DNA of 64,000 nt from Pseudorhodoferax aquiterrae. GTDB taxonomy: Bacteria; Pseudomonadota; Gammaproteobacteria; Burkholderiales; Burkholderiaceae_C. Position numbers and translations under genes: made by a program. This document shows positions 52,185 to 62,071 of the stretch, piece after piece. Position 1 is the stretch's first letter. Each line of letters begins with the position of its first letter. The notes under the pieces are model-generated. The model did not search any database. It was not told the DNA's origin and saw only the letters and a list, made by a program, of their open reading frames with translations. The stretch lies in assembly GCF_014652235.1 (NCBI RefSeq), contig NZ_BMYK01000026.1, positions 1 to 64,000 on the forward strand, in the 5' to 3' direction.

Positions 52185-55085
52185 ATGAAGACTGAGGAGC
52201 GGAGTCGTTTGGAGGTGCCGGTCGACTTGAGGTCGGCACAACGCAAGGTGTTGTTCCTCGCCGTCATGTCCGCCATGGTGGCCGCGTTGGTGCTGGCTAC
52301 GCCCAATGCCCTTCTGGGCTCGGACAAAGCCGCGGAGGTCGCCCATTTCATTGCCGAGATGGCCGCCTTCGCCGTCGCAACGCACGTCATTGCCACCGCA
52401 TGGTGTGGCTTGAGCCCTTCGGTGTGCCGGGTTGCGAACGCGCTGATCCTTTGCTTTGGCGTCATTGCAGGCTTGGACCTGCTGCACGCGATGACGCACG
52501 AGGCAGGGCACCATCCGATGCTTGCGCTGAACGAGTCCACCGCCGACTTTTACTGGATCGCGGGCCGGCTCTTCCAGCTGGCCGTCGTGGCCGTGTTGCT
52601 CACGCACCTCAGTTTGCCCTGGCAGCAGACGTGGTGGGCACTCGGCGCGTTCGTGATCCTTTGCATCATCGCGTTCATCGGGCTCAGGATGGGCACTGAG
52701 CAGCTCTCCGCGAACGCTGCCGAGGCTGGCGCAGCAGGCCTCGCGATGGCCAACCTCGTGGCGTCGTTCGCCTTCTACGCAAGGCTTCGAGCACGCAAAG
52801 ACGATTCGGAGCTGTGGCTGGCCCTCAGCACTTTTTTTGCAGCTGCGTCGCAGTTGATATTCGGCCTGTATGGTTCCCGCAGCGTGCAAGCCGAGTTCAT
52901 GGTCGACGTGTTCCGCCTGGGGTCGTACGCCTGCCTCACGCGAGCCCTCTATCTAGCAGGAGTCCGCGGGCCGATTCGGAGGTTGGTTCTTGCGGAAAAC
53001 CTTTTGAAGGAGCGCGAGTCGGAGTTGAACACCATCGTTGAGAACATTCCCGCTGGGCTCTGCCGGCTGGACGCGAACCTCAAGCTCCGGTACGCCAACC
53101 GCAACTTCCGCAAAATCATGCGGATTCTCCATCGACACCTCCCAGGGACCCCGTTCGACGCGTTCGTCCAGCCCGAGGACGCACCGGTTCTGAAAGACCA
53201 CTTTCAACACGCACTGGCTGGCGCGAGGGTGGAGTTCGATTTCTCCACGAGTTTGGCGGGGGCCGAACCCAGGTACAGGCACGTGGTACTCGCACCCACG
53301 AGCCGAGAGGGGGTCATCAACGGTGTGCTGGCGATCATCTCGGACGTTTCGGAACGGGAAAACGCCATACGACAGGCGGCGGACGCTGCCCACGAAACGT
53401 TGGAACTGAAGTCAGCCTTGGACGCGCATGCCATCGTGGCGGTCACTGACGCGCGCGGCGTCATCACAAGGGTGAACGACAAGTTCGTGGCAATCTCGAA
53501 GTACCCCCGTGAAGAATTGATCGGGAAGACGCACCGCATCATCAATTCCGGACATCATCCCAAAGGCTTCTTCGCCGACATGTGGAAGGTGATTTCCAGC
53601 GGTGAGGTTTGGAACGGCGAGATCTGCAACAGGGCCAAGGACGGCACGCGCTATTGGGTGCAGACGACCATCGTTCCATTGATCAACGAAAAGGGTGTTC
53701 CAGAGCAGTACATCGCGATACGCGCGGACATCACCAAGCGCAAGGAGGCGGAGGCCGAGGCACAGCGGATGGCCCTGCACGACGCGCTCACGGGCCTGCC
53801 CAACCGCCGGTTGATGGGCGACCGACTGCAACATGCCATCGATGCGGCCCACCGCGAACGCAGCTTCGGCGCGCTGCTGATGCTGGACATGGACAACTTC
53901 AAGGACGTCAACGACAGCTTCGGTCACGCCGCGGGCGATCAGCTGCTCCGCCAGATCGCCTCAAGGATCACCGAGTGCGTGCGCAAGACCGACACGGTGG
54001 CTCGGCTGGGCGGAGACGAGTTCGTCGTCATCTTGGAAAAACTGGCGGACACGCAGGCCCAGGCCACCGCCAACACCCTGGACATCGGCACCAAGATCTT
54101 GGAGGCCCTCAGACAACCGTACACGCTCTCGGCGCAGACGGTGAACACCAGTGCGAGCATCGGGGTGGTCTTGGTTCGCGGGGACGACGACTGCCCAGAC
54201 GAGATGGTCAAACAGGCAGACATGGCGTTGTACGAGGCCAAGGACGAAGGACGCAATCGGATCGTCTTCTTCGATCCGAAGCTCCAGTCGGAGATCAACT
54301 CGCGCGCGGAACTGCTGCGAGAACTTCGCTGGGCCGACGAGCGCGGCGAGTTGAGGCTCTTCTACCAGCCCGTGGTGAACGCCAACCTGGACATCATCGG
54401 GGTGGAGGGTTTGATCCGATGGCAGCAGCATCGCCTCGGTCTCGTATCGCCGGCCGATTTCATCCCTTTGGCTGAGCAATCCAACTTGATCATCGCAATC
54501 GGGGAGTGGGTCCTCAAGGAAGCGTGCCGCCAACTGAGAGAGTGGGAAGGTGACGAGTTGCGCAAACACTGGACGCTTGCGGTCAACGTCAGCGCCAAGC
54601 AGTTTCACGACGAGAACTTCGTGAGTTCGGTGATCCGAATCTTGGAGGCGACCGAAGCCCCTGCAGGGAAGTTGAGGCTCGAGTTGACCGAAAGCATGAT
54701 GCACGTGAACGTCGATCGGACCATCGTGAAAATGCAAACCTTGAAGACGCTCGGCGTGCTGTTCGCGCTCGACGACTTCGGAACCGGGTATTCGTCGTTG
54801 AGTTACTTGAAGCGCCTGCCCTTAGACCATTTGAAGATCGACAAGTCCTTCGTCAACGACCTCGAGACCGATTCGAACGACGTGGCGATCACCCGCACCG
54901 TGCTGTCGCTCGCCGAGAACATGGGTTTGTCGGTCATCGCGGAGGGCGTGGAGACGGCGGAGCAGCTTCGACTCCTTCGCAGTTATGGCTGCCAGGCATT
55001 TCAGGGTTATTACTTCAGCAAGCCGGTACCGAAAGAGCAACTTGCCATCAGCGTGGGGCGCACATCGGACCTCATCTCCAGTTGA
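52185..55085 (+). CDS. MASE3-like membrane PAS-PAS-GGDEF-EAL protein
   Basis: 966 residues. Residues 20-265 form seven to eight membrane helices of MASE3 type, with LDLLHAMTHEAG and FYWIAGRLFQL at the conserved places. PAS1 covers about 280-395 (ENIPAGLCRLDANLKLRYAN). PAS2 covers about 410-530 (AIVAVTDARGVITRVNDKFV, GKTHRIINSGHH), which is the Aer-like, possibly flavin-binding type. The GGDEF site (609-613) is intact with I-site RKTD. The EAL signature is EGL (E741), and NVSAKQF, ELTESMM, LDDFGTGYSS, LKIDKSF and AEGVE are complete, so both activities are possible. Ribosome site GAGGTAGAG. The next cyclase gene begins 11 bases after the stop, so the two form an operon. Confidence 0.92.
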   Translation: MKTEERSRLEVPVDLRSAQRKVLFLAVMSAMVAALVLATPNALLGSDKAAEVAHFIAEMAAFAVATHVIATAWCGLSPSVCRVANALILCFGVIAGLDLLHAMTHEAGHHPMLALNESTADFYWIAGRLFQLAVVAVLLTHLSLPWQQTWWALGAFVILCIIAFIGLRMGTEQLSANAAEAGAAGLAMANLVASFAFYARLRARKDDSELWLALSTFFAAASQLIFGLYGSRSVQAEFMVDVFRLGSYACLTRALYLAGVRGPIRRLVLAENLLKERESELNTIVENIPAGLCRLDANLKLRYANRNFRKIMRILHRHLPGTPFDAFVQPEDAPVLKDHFQHALAGARVEFDFSTSLAGAEPRYRHVVLAPTSREGVINGVLAIISDVSERENAIRQAADAAHETLELKSALDAHAIVAVTDARGVITRVNDKFVAISKYPREELIGKTHRIINSGHHPKGFFADMWKVISSGEVWNGEICNRAKDGTRYWVQTTIVPLINEKGVPEQYIAIRADITKRKEAEAEAQRMALHDALTGLPNRRLMGDRLQHAIDAAHRERSFGALLMLDMDNFKDVNDSFGHAAGDQLLRQIASRITECVRKTDTVARLGGDEFVVILEKLADTQAQATANTLDIGTKILEALRQPYTLSAQTVNTSASIGVVLVRGDDDCPDEMVKQADMALYEAKDEGRNRIVFFDPKLQSEINSRAELLRELRWADERGELRLFYQPVVNANLDIIGVEGLIRWQQHRLGLVSPADFIPLAEQSNLIIAIGEWVLKEACRQLREWEGDELRKHWTLAVNVSAKQFHDENFVSSVIRILEATEAPAGKLRLELTESMMHVNVDRTIVKMQTLKTLGVLFALDDFGTGYSSLSYLKRLPLDHLKIDKSFVNDLETDSNDVAITRTVLSLAENMGLSVIAEGVETAEQLRLLRSYGCQAFQGYYFSKPVPKEQLAISVGRTSDLISS

Positions 55086-55096
55086 AGAAGGGTGAC

Positions 55097-56266
55097 ATGC
55101 CAGCTGCGACCATCGGGGCCTTCCACCGCATCGCAAGGGTGCTTCAAATCTCGCACATTGCAGCGCTCTTCGTTCTTCTTGCGCTTGGAGTTCTCCTGTG
55201 GAGCAACATTTCCGACTTCCGACGCGCGGAGGCATGGATCGATCGCTCGCACGACGTACAAACTCAGATCGACACCGTGCGTTCGACCGTTCTGCACGGA
55301 GGGCTGGCGCTTCGCAATTACGCCATATCTCCAAAAGAGGAATTCCTTTCGGCGACGGCGCGACTGTCGCAAGCCGCGACGAGCGCCACGACGCAGCTGG
55401 AGAATCTGGTGGCAGAAGATCCTGATCAGCTGGTCAGGGCGCAAGAAGTGGCGGCTGAGGCGCGCGAGATCGTCGGCTGGTACTTGAGTTCGCGGGTCAT
55501 CGCCGAGCGAGACGGGGTTGCCGCTCTGCAGCAGTCACTATCCTCGCGCGTGAACATCGATGCCAGCTCGCGACTGAGAAGATTGCTGGACGACATGGAC
55601 GAGGAGGAAGGGCGCCGGTTGGACGTGCGCAGGGCTCAGCGGGAGGAACGATTCGCGGCGGTCCAGCGCTGGTGCCTCGTACTGGGCGCAGCGTTTGTCG
55701 GCTTCACGTTGGGTACTGTCATCCATGTCAACAAGCTGGTGGGCCTGGGGGAGTCCAAGGTCAGGGACCTCCACGCGCACGCCGACAAGGATCCTCTGAC
55801 GGGGTTGAGCAACCGTCGGGCGTTGCAAAGACAGGCCGAAGCTTTGAACGGCATGCCAATGGCCGTGATCAGCTTTGACCTGGACAGGTTCAAACCGGTG
55901 AACGACGCTTACGGCCACGCAGCAGGCGACCACGTGCTCAAGACCGTCGCGCAGCGCCTTTTGCACCAATCGCGCGGCGGGGACTTGGTGGCGAGGGTCG
56001 GCGGCGACGAGTTCGTGATCTTGATTCCGGGTTTGCAGGACGATCACACCCTTGGAGCGATCGCTGCGCGCGTGCGAACCGCCATCGAGGCGCCTGTCGC
56101 TTTCGGACCGGGTGAACTGAGTGTCGGCGCTTCAGTCGGTTACGCGTGCACCGCGGGCGACAAGACGTTTGCATGTCTGTGCGAGTCGGCCGACGCGATG
56201 TCGTATGCCGTGAAACGGTCTACGCAGAACGCTCAGGGGAACGAGCGAGGGCGCAGGGTGGGCTAG
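55097..56266 (+). CDS. CHASE3-type membrane diguanylate cyclase
   Basis: 389 residues from ATG 55097, which has an excellent ribosome site (AGAAGGGTG); a TTG at 55082 is in frame but worse. TM1 lies at about 19-37 (HIAALFVLLALGVLLWS). The periplasmic helical region at 40-185 (VQTQIDTVRSTVLHGGLALR, FLSATARLSQAATSATTQLE) is CHASE3-like. TM2 lies at about 190-210, and the GGDEF domain begins at DKDPLTGLSNRRALQ. GGDEF (302-306) and I-site RGGD are intact. It is second in an operon with the MASE3 GGDEF-EAL protein, so opposing activities may be tuned together. Confidence 0.9.
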   Translation: MPAATIGAFHRIARVLQISHIAALFVLLALGVLLWSNISDFRRAEAWIDRSHDVQTQIDTVRSTVLHGGLALRNYAISPKEEFLSATARLSQAATSATTQLENLVAEDPDQLVRAQEVAAEAREIVGWYLSSRVIAERDGVAALQQSLSSRVNIDASSRLRRLLDDMDEEEGRRLDVRRAQREERFAAVQRWCLVLGAAFVGFTLGTVIHVNKLVGLGESKVRDLHAHADKDPLTGLSNRRALQRQAEALNGMPMAVISFDLDRFKPVNDAYGHAAGDHVLKTVAQRLLHQSRGGDLVARVGGDEFVILIPGLQDDHTLGAIAARVRTAIEAPVAFGPGELSVGASVGYACTAGDKTFACLCESADAMSYAVKRSTQNAQGNERGRRVG

Positions 56267-56376
56267 CGGCAGGGCGGGCGCTTGGTCTTGCCGATAGGTT
56301 GAAGTGTGGTGTCGGTGCCTGCACAGTGTGCGAGCCGAACCATGAACCGTAACTGGGGCTTAAAAGGAGCTGGAAC

Positions 56377-57996
56377 ATGAACGGTCTGCGGACTCTCAAG
56401 ATCGGCCAAAGGTTGGGCCTTGCTTTCTCCGTGGTGCTGCTCATCGTGGTGGTCAGTGCCGCCATCGGCGTCTGGCGGCTCAAGGAGTCGAACGACGCGA
56501 CGCAACGGCTTGGTACGGTGGACAAGGAGCGTCAGGAGCTGGCCATTCGCTGGCGTCAAACGATCGACTCCAACTGGATCCGAACCGAGGCGGCGATGCT
56601 GGACACCGATCCTGGAAGGATCGCGCGCATGCAGGCCGACATCGAGAAGACGTCCCAGCTCACGTTGAGCATACGGGAGAAGCTTCTTCAGATGGTCCGC
56701 ACCGACGTCGGCAAGCAGCTCATGCAGGACATCGATGCCAAGCGCGAAGCCTACCGCACGCCACGCGGTGCGCTGCTCAAGCGACACCGTGGCGGTGAGG
56801 ACGTTTCCGTCGAGCTGGAGCGCACGCTGCGCCCTCTGGCTGATGCTTAAAGCCAAAGCATCCAGAAATTCGAGCAGCGGCAGCAGGACCTGTACCTGCA
56901 GGCGCTCAAGGATGCGCAAACGTCTGCCGAACACGGGCAAATGGTGCTTATCGCGTGCGGCATCGTCGCCGTGCTGCTCGGCGCGGCGTTCGTGTGGGCG
57001 ATTTCACGGTCGATCACGCGCCCGCTCGGAGACGCCGCGGTGCTGGCGCGACGCATTGCCGACGGGGACCTCACGAACCACGTCCAGATCGATGGGCGGG
57101 ACGAAGCCACCGACTTGGCCATGGCGCTGCGCGACATGCAGCAAAAGCTTGAGACCGTCGTATCGGGCGTGCGCCGCAGCGCCGACGGCGTCGCAACGGC
57201 GAGCGCAGAGATTGCGCAAGGCAACAACGACCTTTCCTCGCGGACCGAGCAACAGGCTTCTTCCTTGGAGGAGACCGCCGCATCGATGGAGCAGCTCAGC
57301 TCGACCGTCCAACAGAACGCGGACAACGCACGTCAAGCGAAGAGTTTGGCAGAGAACGCCTCGATGGTCGCAGGACGGGGAGGCGAGGTGGTGACGCAGG
57401 TCGTCGACACGATGAAAGGCATCGACGAAAGCTCGGGACGGATCGCCAACATCATCGGGACCATCGATTCCATCGCATTCCAAACGAACATCCTAGCGCT
57501 CAATGCGGCGGTCGAGGCAGCTCGAGCCGGGGAGCAGGGACGGGGTTTCGCGGTCGTGGCGACGGAGGTTCGCGGTTTGGCCAGTCGATCGGCGGAGGCG
57601 GCGCGCGAGATCAAGGCGCTCATCGGCACCAGCGTGGAACGCGTTCAACTTGGAACCAAGCTCGTGGCCGAGGCGGGCGACACCATGCAGGAGGTCGTGA
57701 AGGCCATTCGGCACGTGAGCGATCTGGTCGGCGAAATCAGCGCGGCCAGCAGCGAGCAGAGCTCGGGCGTGTCGCAAGTCGGAGAGGCCGTCACGCTGAT
57801 GGATCAGGCGACGCAGCAAAACGCCGCGCTCGTCGAACAGTCCGCTGCTGCCGCCGGCAGTCTGCGTCAGCAGGCGGAGAACCTGGTTCAGGCCATGGCG
57901 GTGTTCAAGGTGGGCAACGCGCCATCCGAGGGCAACGGAGCTGCCGCGACGATGCGTGGGACGAGCCAACTCGGGGGCACGCTGCGGCTCGCCTGA
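56377..57996 (+). pseudogene. Methyl-accepting chemotaxis protein interrupted by an in-frame TAA
   Basis: Reading from ATG 56377 (GGAG upstream), the frame gives TM1 (LGLAFSVVLLIVVVSAAIGV) and a 4HB-type periplasmic bundle, then stops at TAA 56848-56850 (codon 158). The same frame continues without any shift to 57996: [22 protein letters not shown]2 ([19 protein letters not shown]), HAMP, and the signalling hairpin with [20 protein letters not shown]. Without the stop it is a normal 539-residue receptor. The rest is well conserved, so the stop is recent or a sequencing error. Downstream ATG 56941 with TM2 could in principle yield a receptor lacking the sensor part. No docking pentapeptide is present. 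Confidence 0.85.
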
Positions 57997-58325
57997 GCCG
58001 GCGAGGGGCCGCAGGTCGGCGTGGGAGCCTTGGTTGCGGCGCAAGCAAGATGGGACGTCACGTTCCCGCTTCGGCCCTTGCCGACGCGCCTTGCAAGCTT
58101 CTGATCGACGGCGGCGTTCGGCGCCGGCTTGCCGACCGCTCGTGACCTGCGGCGTATCAAGGACACGTGCCGGGCGTGGCGCCGCCGACACGATCGCAGG
58201 GTGAGACCTGCCGCACGTCTCTCCATACTGCCGTTCGGCGGCTTTTCGGGGTTCACCGATCTAGCCAAACACCCAAGCTTGGTATTGAATGCCGCGCTAA
58301 ATCGGCGTTTCGTCGGAGGGATGAC
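57997..58325. other. Intergenic region between two chemoreceptor genes
   Basis: 329 bases without a recognisable gene or terminator. Ends with GGAGGG, the ribosome site for the receptor at 58326. Confidence 0.35.
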
Positions 58326-59960
58326 ATGGGCAAGAAGAATCCGTTTGGCATCGTTGGCAGGCTTTATCTCATCACCGCCGTGCTGGTGGCAGTGCTGGCT
58401 GCGACGGCGGTGATGGCGTCGATTCAATTGGGCGAGGTGGTTCGGCTCGCCGAAAGCACGGAGTCGCTGCGCGTTCCTCAGTTGCAACGGGTGGCCGCCA
58501 TCGAACTGAACGTGACGCGCGTGTCCTTGCAACTGCGCCACGCCATCCTGGCGCGGACGCCGGATGAGCTGGCGACGACCTTCAAAGACATTCAAGCCAA
58601 ACGCGCCCTTCTGAACGACTTGGTGAGCACCTACGACGGGCAGTTGAACGGTCCAGATGCGGCAGCGAGACGCGGCGACATCGAAAAGCTTTACGCGGCC
58701 TTTTGGAAGGTCGGCGAAGTGAACGTGAAGCTCATCCAGGACGGGGGCAAGGAAGATGCTTTTGCGTACCTGGTGGACAGCACCATCCCGGCGCGCAATG
58801 CCCTCTTGGATGTGTTGGCAGACAACGTGAAGTACCAAGAGGCTGGCCTTCGCAACGACTTGGCCAAGGTTCGAGCCGATGCGAGCGCGGTGAAATGGGT
58901 CCTCATCCCTCTTGTAGCGATCGCAACGGTAGGCTTGCTGATCTTTGCCGGCTACGTCGCACGCACGCTTCGCGGGCGGGTTGCCCGCTCTTGCGCCGTT
59001 GCAGAGCGCGTGCGAGATGGCGATCTCACCCACGAGATCGTGGATCGTCTGCGTGACGAGTTCACGCCCTTGCTGGCCGCTCTCGCGGACATGCAAAAAG
59101 CGCTGACCAACGTGGTCGATGGCGTGCGCGAGCACGCTGAAGGGGTCGCGACAGCGAGCGCCGAGATTGCGCACGGCAACGCCGATCTGAGCAACAGGAC
59201 CGAACAGCAGGCATCGGCCGTGCAGCAAATGGCGGCGGCTATGGACGAGTTAAGCACCACCGTCCAACAGAACGCCGCGAACGCGGGACAAGCCAGCAGC
59301 CATGCCAACGCTGCTTGCGAAGTTGCCGAGCGCGGTGGAGCGGCCATGCACGAGGTCATCGCGACCATGCGGACGATCAGCGAGAGCAGCAAGAAGATCG
59401 CCGACATCATCGGGGTGATCGACGGCATTGCCTTTCAGACCAACATCCTCGCTCTGAACGCTGCGGTCGAAGCGGCTCGGGCCGGAGAGCAAGGCAGGGG
59501 GTTCGCTGTGGTCGCGGGTGAGGTGCGCACGTTGGCAGGACGCTCCGCAGAGGCGGCAAAGGAGATCCGTGCCTTGATCCAGGAAAGTGTGGGTCGGGTG
59601 GAGCAGGGCGCTCAGATGGTGGACAACGCCGGTGCGACCATGCAAGAGATGGTCCAGTCCATCCGCAAGGTGACCGAGATCGTGGCAGAGATCAGCAACG
59701 CCAGCGCGGAACAAGGACACGGCGTCGCACAGGTGGGTCAGACGGTGACCCACATCGACGAGGCCACGCAGCAGAACGCAGCACTCGTGGAAGAGAGCGC
59801 CGCAGCAGCATCGAGCTTGGACCGGCAGGCCAAGGATCTTGTCGAATCGGTAGCGATCTTCAAGACCCGCAAGTCTCAAAGCCTTGGCCTCTCGTCCAGC
59901 CAGGCCGCCGTTCCGGCGCTGCGTGCTCCCAAACGCCCCTTGAGCCTCTCACGGGCCTGA
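58326..59960 (+). CDS. Methyl-accepting chemotaxis protein
   Basis: 544 residues from ATG 58326 (GGAGG upstream), starting [19 protein letters not shown]1 is at about 12-32, a 4HB-like periplasmic domain follows ([40 protein letters not shown]), TM2 is at about 196-216 and HAMP at 217-268. The signalling hairpin has [20 protein letters not shown] at the tip. The C-terminus has no docking pentapeptide, so its adaptation would depend on receptors such as that at 41080. It closely resembles the broken receptor just upstream, pointing to a tandem duplication of receptors. The HD-GYP gene starts 18 bases after its stop, so both are likely on one mRNA. Confidence 0.92.
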   Translation: MGKKNPFGIVGRLYLITAVLVAVLAATAVMASIQLGEVVRLAESTESLRVPQLQRVAAIELNVTRVSLQLRHAILARTPDELATTFKDIQAKRALLNDLVSTYDGQLNGPDAAARRGDIEKLYAAFWKVGEVNVKLIQDGGKEDAFAYLVDSTIPARNALLDVLADNVKYQEAGLRNDLAKVRADASAVKWVLIPLVAIATVGLLIFAGYVARTLRGRVARSCAVAERVRDGDLTHEIVDRLRDEFTPLLAALADMQKALTNVVDGVREHAEGVATASAEIAHGNADLSNRTEQQASAVQQMAAAMDELSTTVQQNAANAGQASSHANAACEVAERGGAAMHEVIATMRTISESSKKIADIIGVIDGIAFQTNILALNAAVEAARAGEQGRGFAVVAGEVRTLAGRSAEAAKEIRALIQESVGRVEQGAQMVDNAGATMQEMVQSIRKVTEIVAEISNASAEQGHGVAQVGQTVTHIDEATQQNAALVEESAAAASSLDRQAKDLVESVAIFKTRKSQSLGLSSSQAAVPALRAPKRPLSLSRA

Positions 59961-59978
59961 CGTCTGCCGGTCGAAGCG

Positions 59979-61217
59979 ATGCTCAAGAAGATCGCATGTT
60001 CCCAATTGCGCTTGGGCATGTTCGTGCACGAGTTCTGCGGCTCGTGGGTCGATCACCCGTTCTGGCGCTCGAAGTTCGTCCTCGGGACCGATGCGCAGCT
60101 GCAAAAGATCCTCCAATCCGGCGTCAGCGAGTTGTGGATCGATACGGACAAAGGGCTTGATCTGGAGGGTGGCGCGACCGAGGTCGAGGTCAAAGCCCTG
60201 GCCGAGGCGGAACTCGAGCGGTTTGCCACCATGCCGGCGCCGCTGTTCCCGTCCGTGAACGACAACGTCAGCGCGGTGGAGGAAGCCAGCCGTCTGATCC
60301 AACGGTCGATGCCGAGGATCACTTCGATGTTTGCAGACGCGAGGCTAGGCAAAGCATTGGACTTGCCTGGGTGCGAGAGCCTGGTGTCGGACATCTGCGA
60401 GTCGGTGATCGCAAAACCCGACGCGCTGATCAGCGTGGCAAGGCTCAAACGACACGACGAATACACCTACATGCATTCGGTGGCCGTGTGCGCTTTGATG
60501 GTGGGGCTTGGCCGCCAGCTCGGCCTGAACGAGCGCTTGCTTATGAAGGTAGGTCTGGCTGGGATGCTGCACGACGTAGGCAAAGCAGTGATGCCGCTCG
60601 GCATCCTGAACAGACCTGGCAAGCTCTCGGACGCCGAATTCGAGGTGATGCGAACGCACGCGGTGCGAGGTCACGAGCTCCTGACGGAAGGTGGGGGAGT
60701 GGGCCCGGTCGTGCTCGACGTCTGCCTTCACCATCACGAACGGGTGGACGGCACCGGGTACCCGCATCGCTTGTCTGGCGACCGGATCAGCGCCGTGGCG
60801 AAGATGGGTGCGATCTGCGACGTCTACGACGCGGTCACTTCGGACCGTCCCTACAAAAAGGGTTGGAGCCCGGCCGAATCGCTCCGACAAATGGTGCAGT
60901 GGAAGGGGCACTTCGACACCAAGGTGTTCCAAGCGTTCGTGCGGACCGTTGGCATCTATCCCACCGGCTCGCTCGTGCGTCTGCGCTCGGGCCGGCTGGC
61001 AGTGGTAGCAGAGCAGAATCACGCAAACCTGTTGGCCCCACGGGTGAAGGCGTTCTTCAACTTGGAGTCGAACGTCCGCGTGTTCCCACGGGACGTGGAC
61101 CTCGCCGACCCTGCAGAAGGCGACGCCATCGTGGGCTTCGAATCGCCGTCCGATTGGCGTTTCAACGATCTGGACGAGTTGTGCGGTTTGAAGCCAGCGT
61201 TCTCGGCCGGCAGGTAG
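59979..61217 (+). CDS. HD-GYP c-di-GMP phosphodiesterase with DUF3391
   Basis: 412 residues, soluble. Residues 1-130 are the DUF3391 domain that often precedes HD-GYP (SQLRLGMFVHEFCGSWVDHP, GVSELWIDTDKG). The HD-GYP domain follows: ISVARLKRHDEYTYMHSVAV, HD pair in MLHDVGK (H198, D199), HAVRGHELL, LHHHERVDGTGYP with GYP at 260-262, and AKMGAICDVYDAVTSDRPYK. All metal-binding positions are present, so hydrolysis of c-di-GMP to pGpG or GMP is expected. The C-terminal 80 residues are a small beta domain (GSLVRLRSGRLAVVAEQ). It is downstream of a chemoreceptor with an 18-base gap, a possible link between chemotaxis and c-di-GMP breakdown. Confidence 0.93.
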   Translation: MLKKIACSQLRLGMFVHEFCGSWVDHPFWRSKFVLGTDAQLQKILQSGVSELWIDTDKGLDLEGGATEVEVKALAEAELERFATMPAPLFPSVNDNVSAVEEASRLIQRSMPRITSMFADARLGKALDLPGCESLVSDICESVIAKPDALISVARLKRHDEYTYMHSVAVCALMVGLGRQLGLNERLLMKVGLAGMLHDVGKAVMPLGILNRPGKLSDAEFEVMRTHAVRGHELLTEGGGVGPVVLDVCLHHHERVDGTGYPHRLSGDRISAVAKMGAICDVYDAVTSDRPYKKGWSPAESLRQMVQWKGHFDTKVFQAFVRTVGIYPTGSLVRLRSGRLAVVAEQNHANLLAPRVKAFFNLESNVRVFPRDVDLADPAEGDAIVGFESPSDWRFNDLDELCGLKPAFSAGR

Positions 61218-61492
61218 AACCTGCGCCTCATCCAGGCAACGCCCTGCCTCGATCAGCGGGGGCGAACCCCCGCGCCACCGGCTCATGACGACGCGCGTCC
61301 GAGAACACAACGAGACTGAAAGTTTCGAAGGCATGATCTGCACCGGTCCTGACGTGCACGACGGCGAACGCCATGTCGATGGCTTCGCTGCGGTTGCATC
61401 ATGAACAGACCCCATCAGCGTCCGCCCGAGCCTTCAGAATTGGCCTGACGGCCTAGCCTCATACCGGGCCGGCCTGCATCCCACGAGAACAA

Positions 61493-61846
61493 ATGAGAAC
61501 TGCTGACCTTACTGGTCCCGACCTCGACGCCTGGGTGGCGCGGGCTGAGGGGCGCAAACACATCGCCATCCTGCCCATGGACGCGAGCGACGACCCTGCC
61601 GAGTCGGAATTTGCGTGCTTTGCGGATGGGCATCGCTTCGACCCCTCCGTCGATCCGGCGCTGGGCCAGCCCATCATGGAGCGCGAGCGCATTGGCTCCA
61701 TGTGGGATGGACTGCAGGAAGTGTGGTGCGCGATGGTGCCCGGACGAGAGCCGGGCCTAGGAGGCTTGATGGGAGGCCCTTCGATGCTGATTGCGGGGAT
61801 GCGCGCTCGCGTTGTGCAGGTTTACGGCGACCAGGTACCGACTTGA
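61493..61846 (+). CDS. DUF2591 (NinX-like) protein
   Basis: 117 residues. The start MRTADLTGPDLDAWVARAEG, the middle PALGQPIMERERI and the end GPSMLIAGMRARVVQVYGD match the DUF2591 family, known mostly from phage and prophage genomes (NinX) and also found as single chromosomal genes. Function unknown. No other phage gene is nearby, so it is probably a domesticated or accessory gene. Confidence 0.75.
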   Translation: MRTADLTGPDLDAWVARAEGRKHIAILPMDASDDPAESEFACFADGHRFDPSVDPALGQPIMERERIGSMWDGLQEVWCAMVPGREPGLGGLMGGPSMLIAGMRARVVQVYGDQVPT

Positions 61847-62071
61847 CCGCCCCGGCTCGACCTGCGCGGTTCGTTCACCGAAGAAAGACATCTGAAGGCG
61901 CAACCGCTGCACCAGCAAAGGCAGCCGGCCGTGGTTTCGGCAGGTCGTGAAGTAATGCGCACATTTCCGTAGCTTTTGTTTGCTAAGGGCGTGCGGCGCG
62001 GTGTTGTGCGAAGTTTGTCGGTGTGGCGGACCCTCCCACGCCCGAGACTTCCAGCATTACAAAGGGTACTT

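Noticed and set aside
56289-56296. GCCGATAG as a sigma-28 -10 box for the chemoreceptor at 56377
   Set aside because: No TAAAG-like -35 box is found at the needed distance, so it is likely chance.
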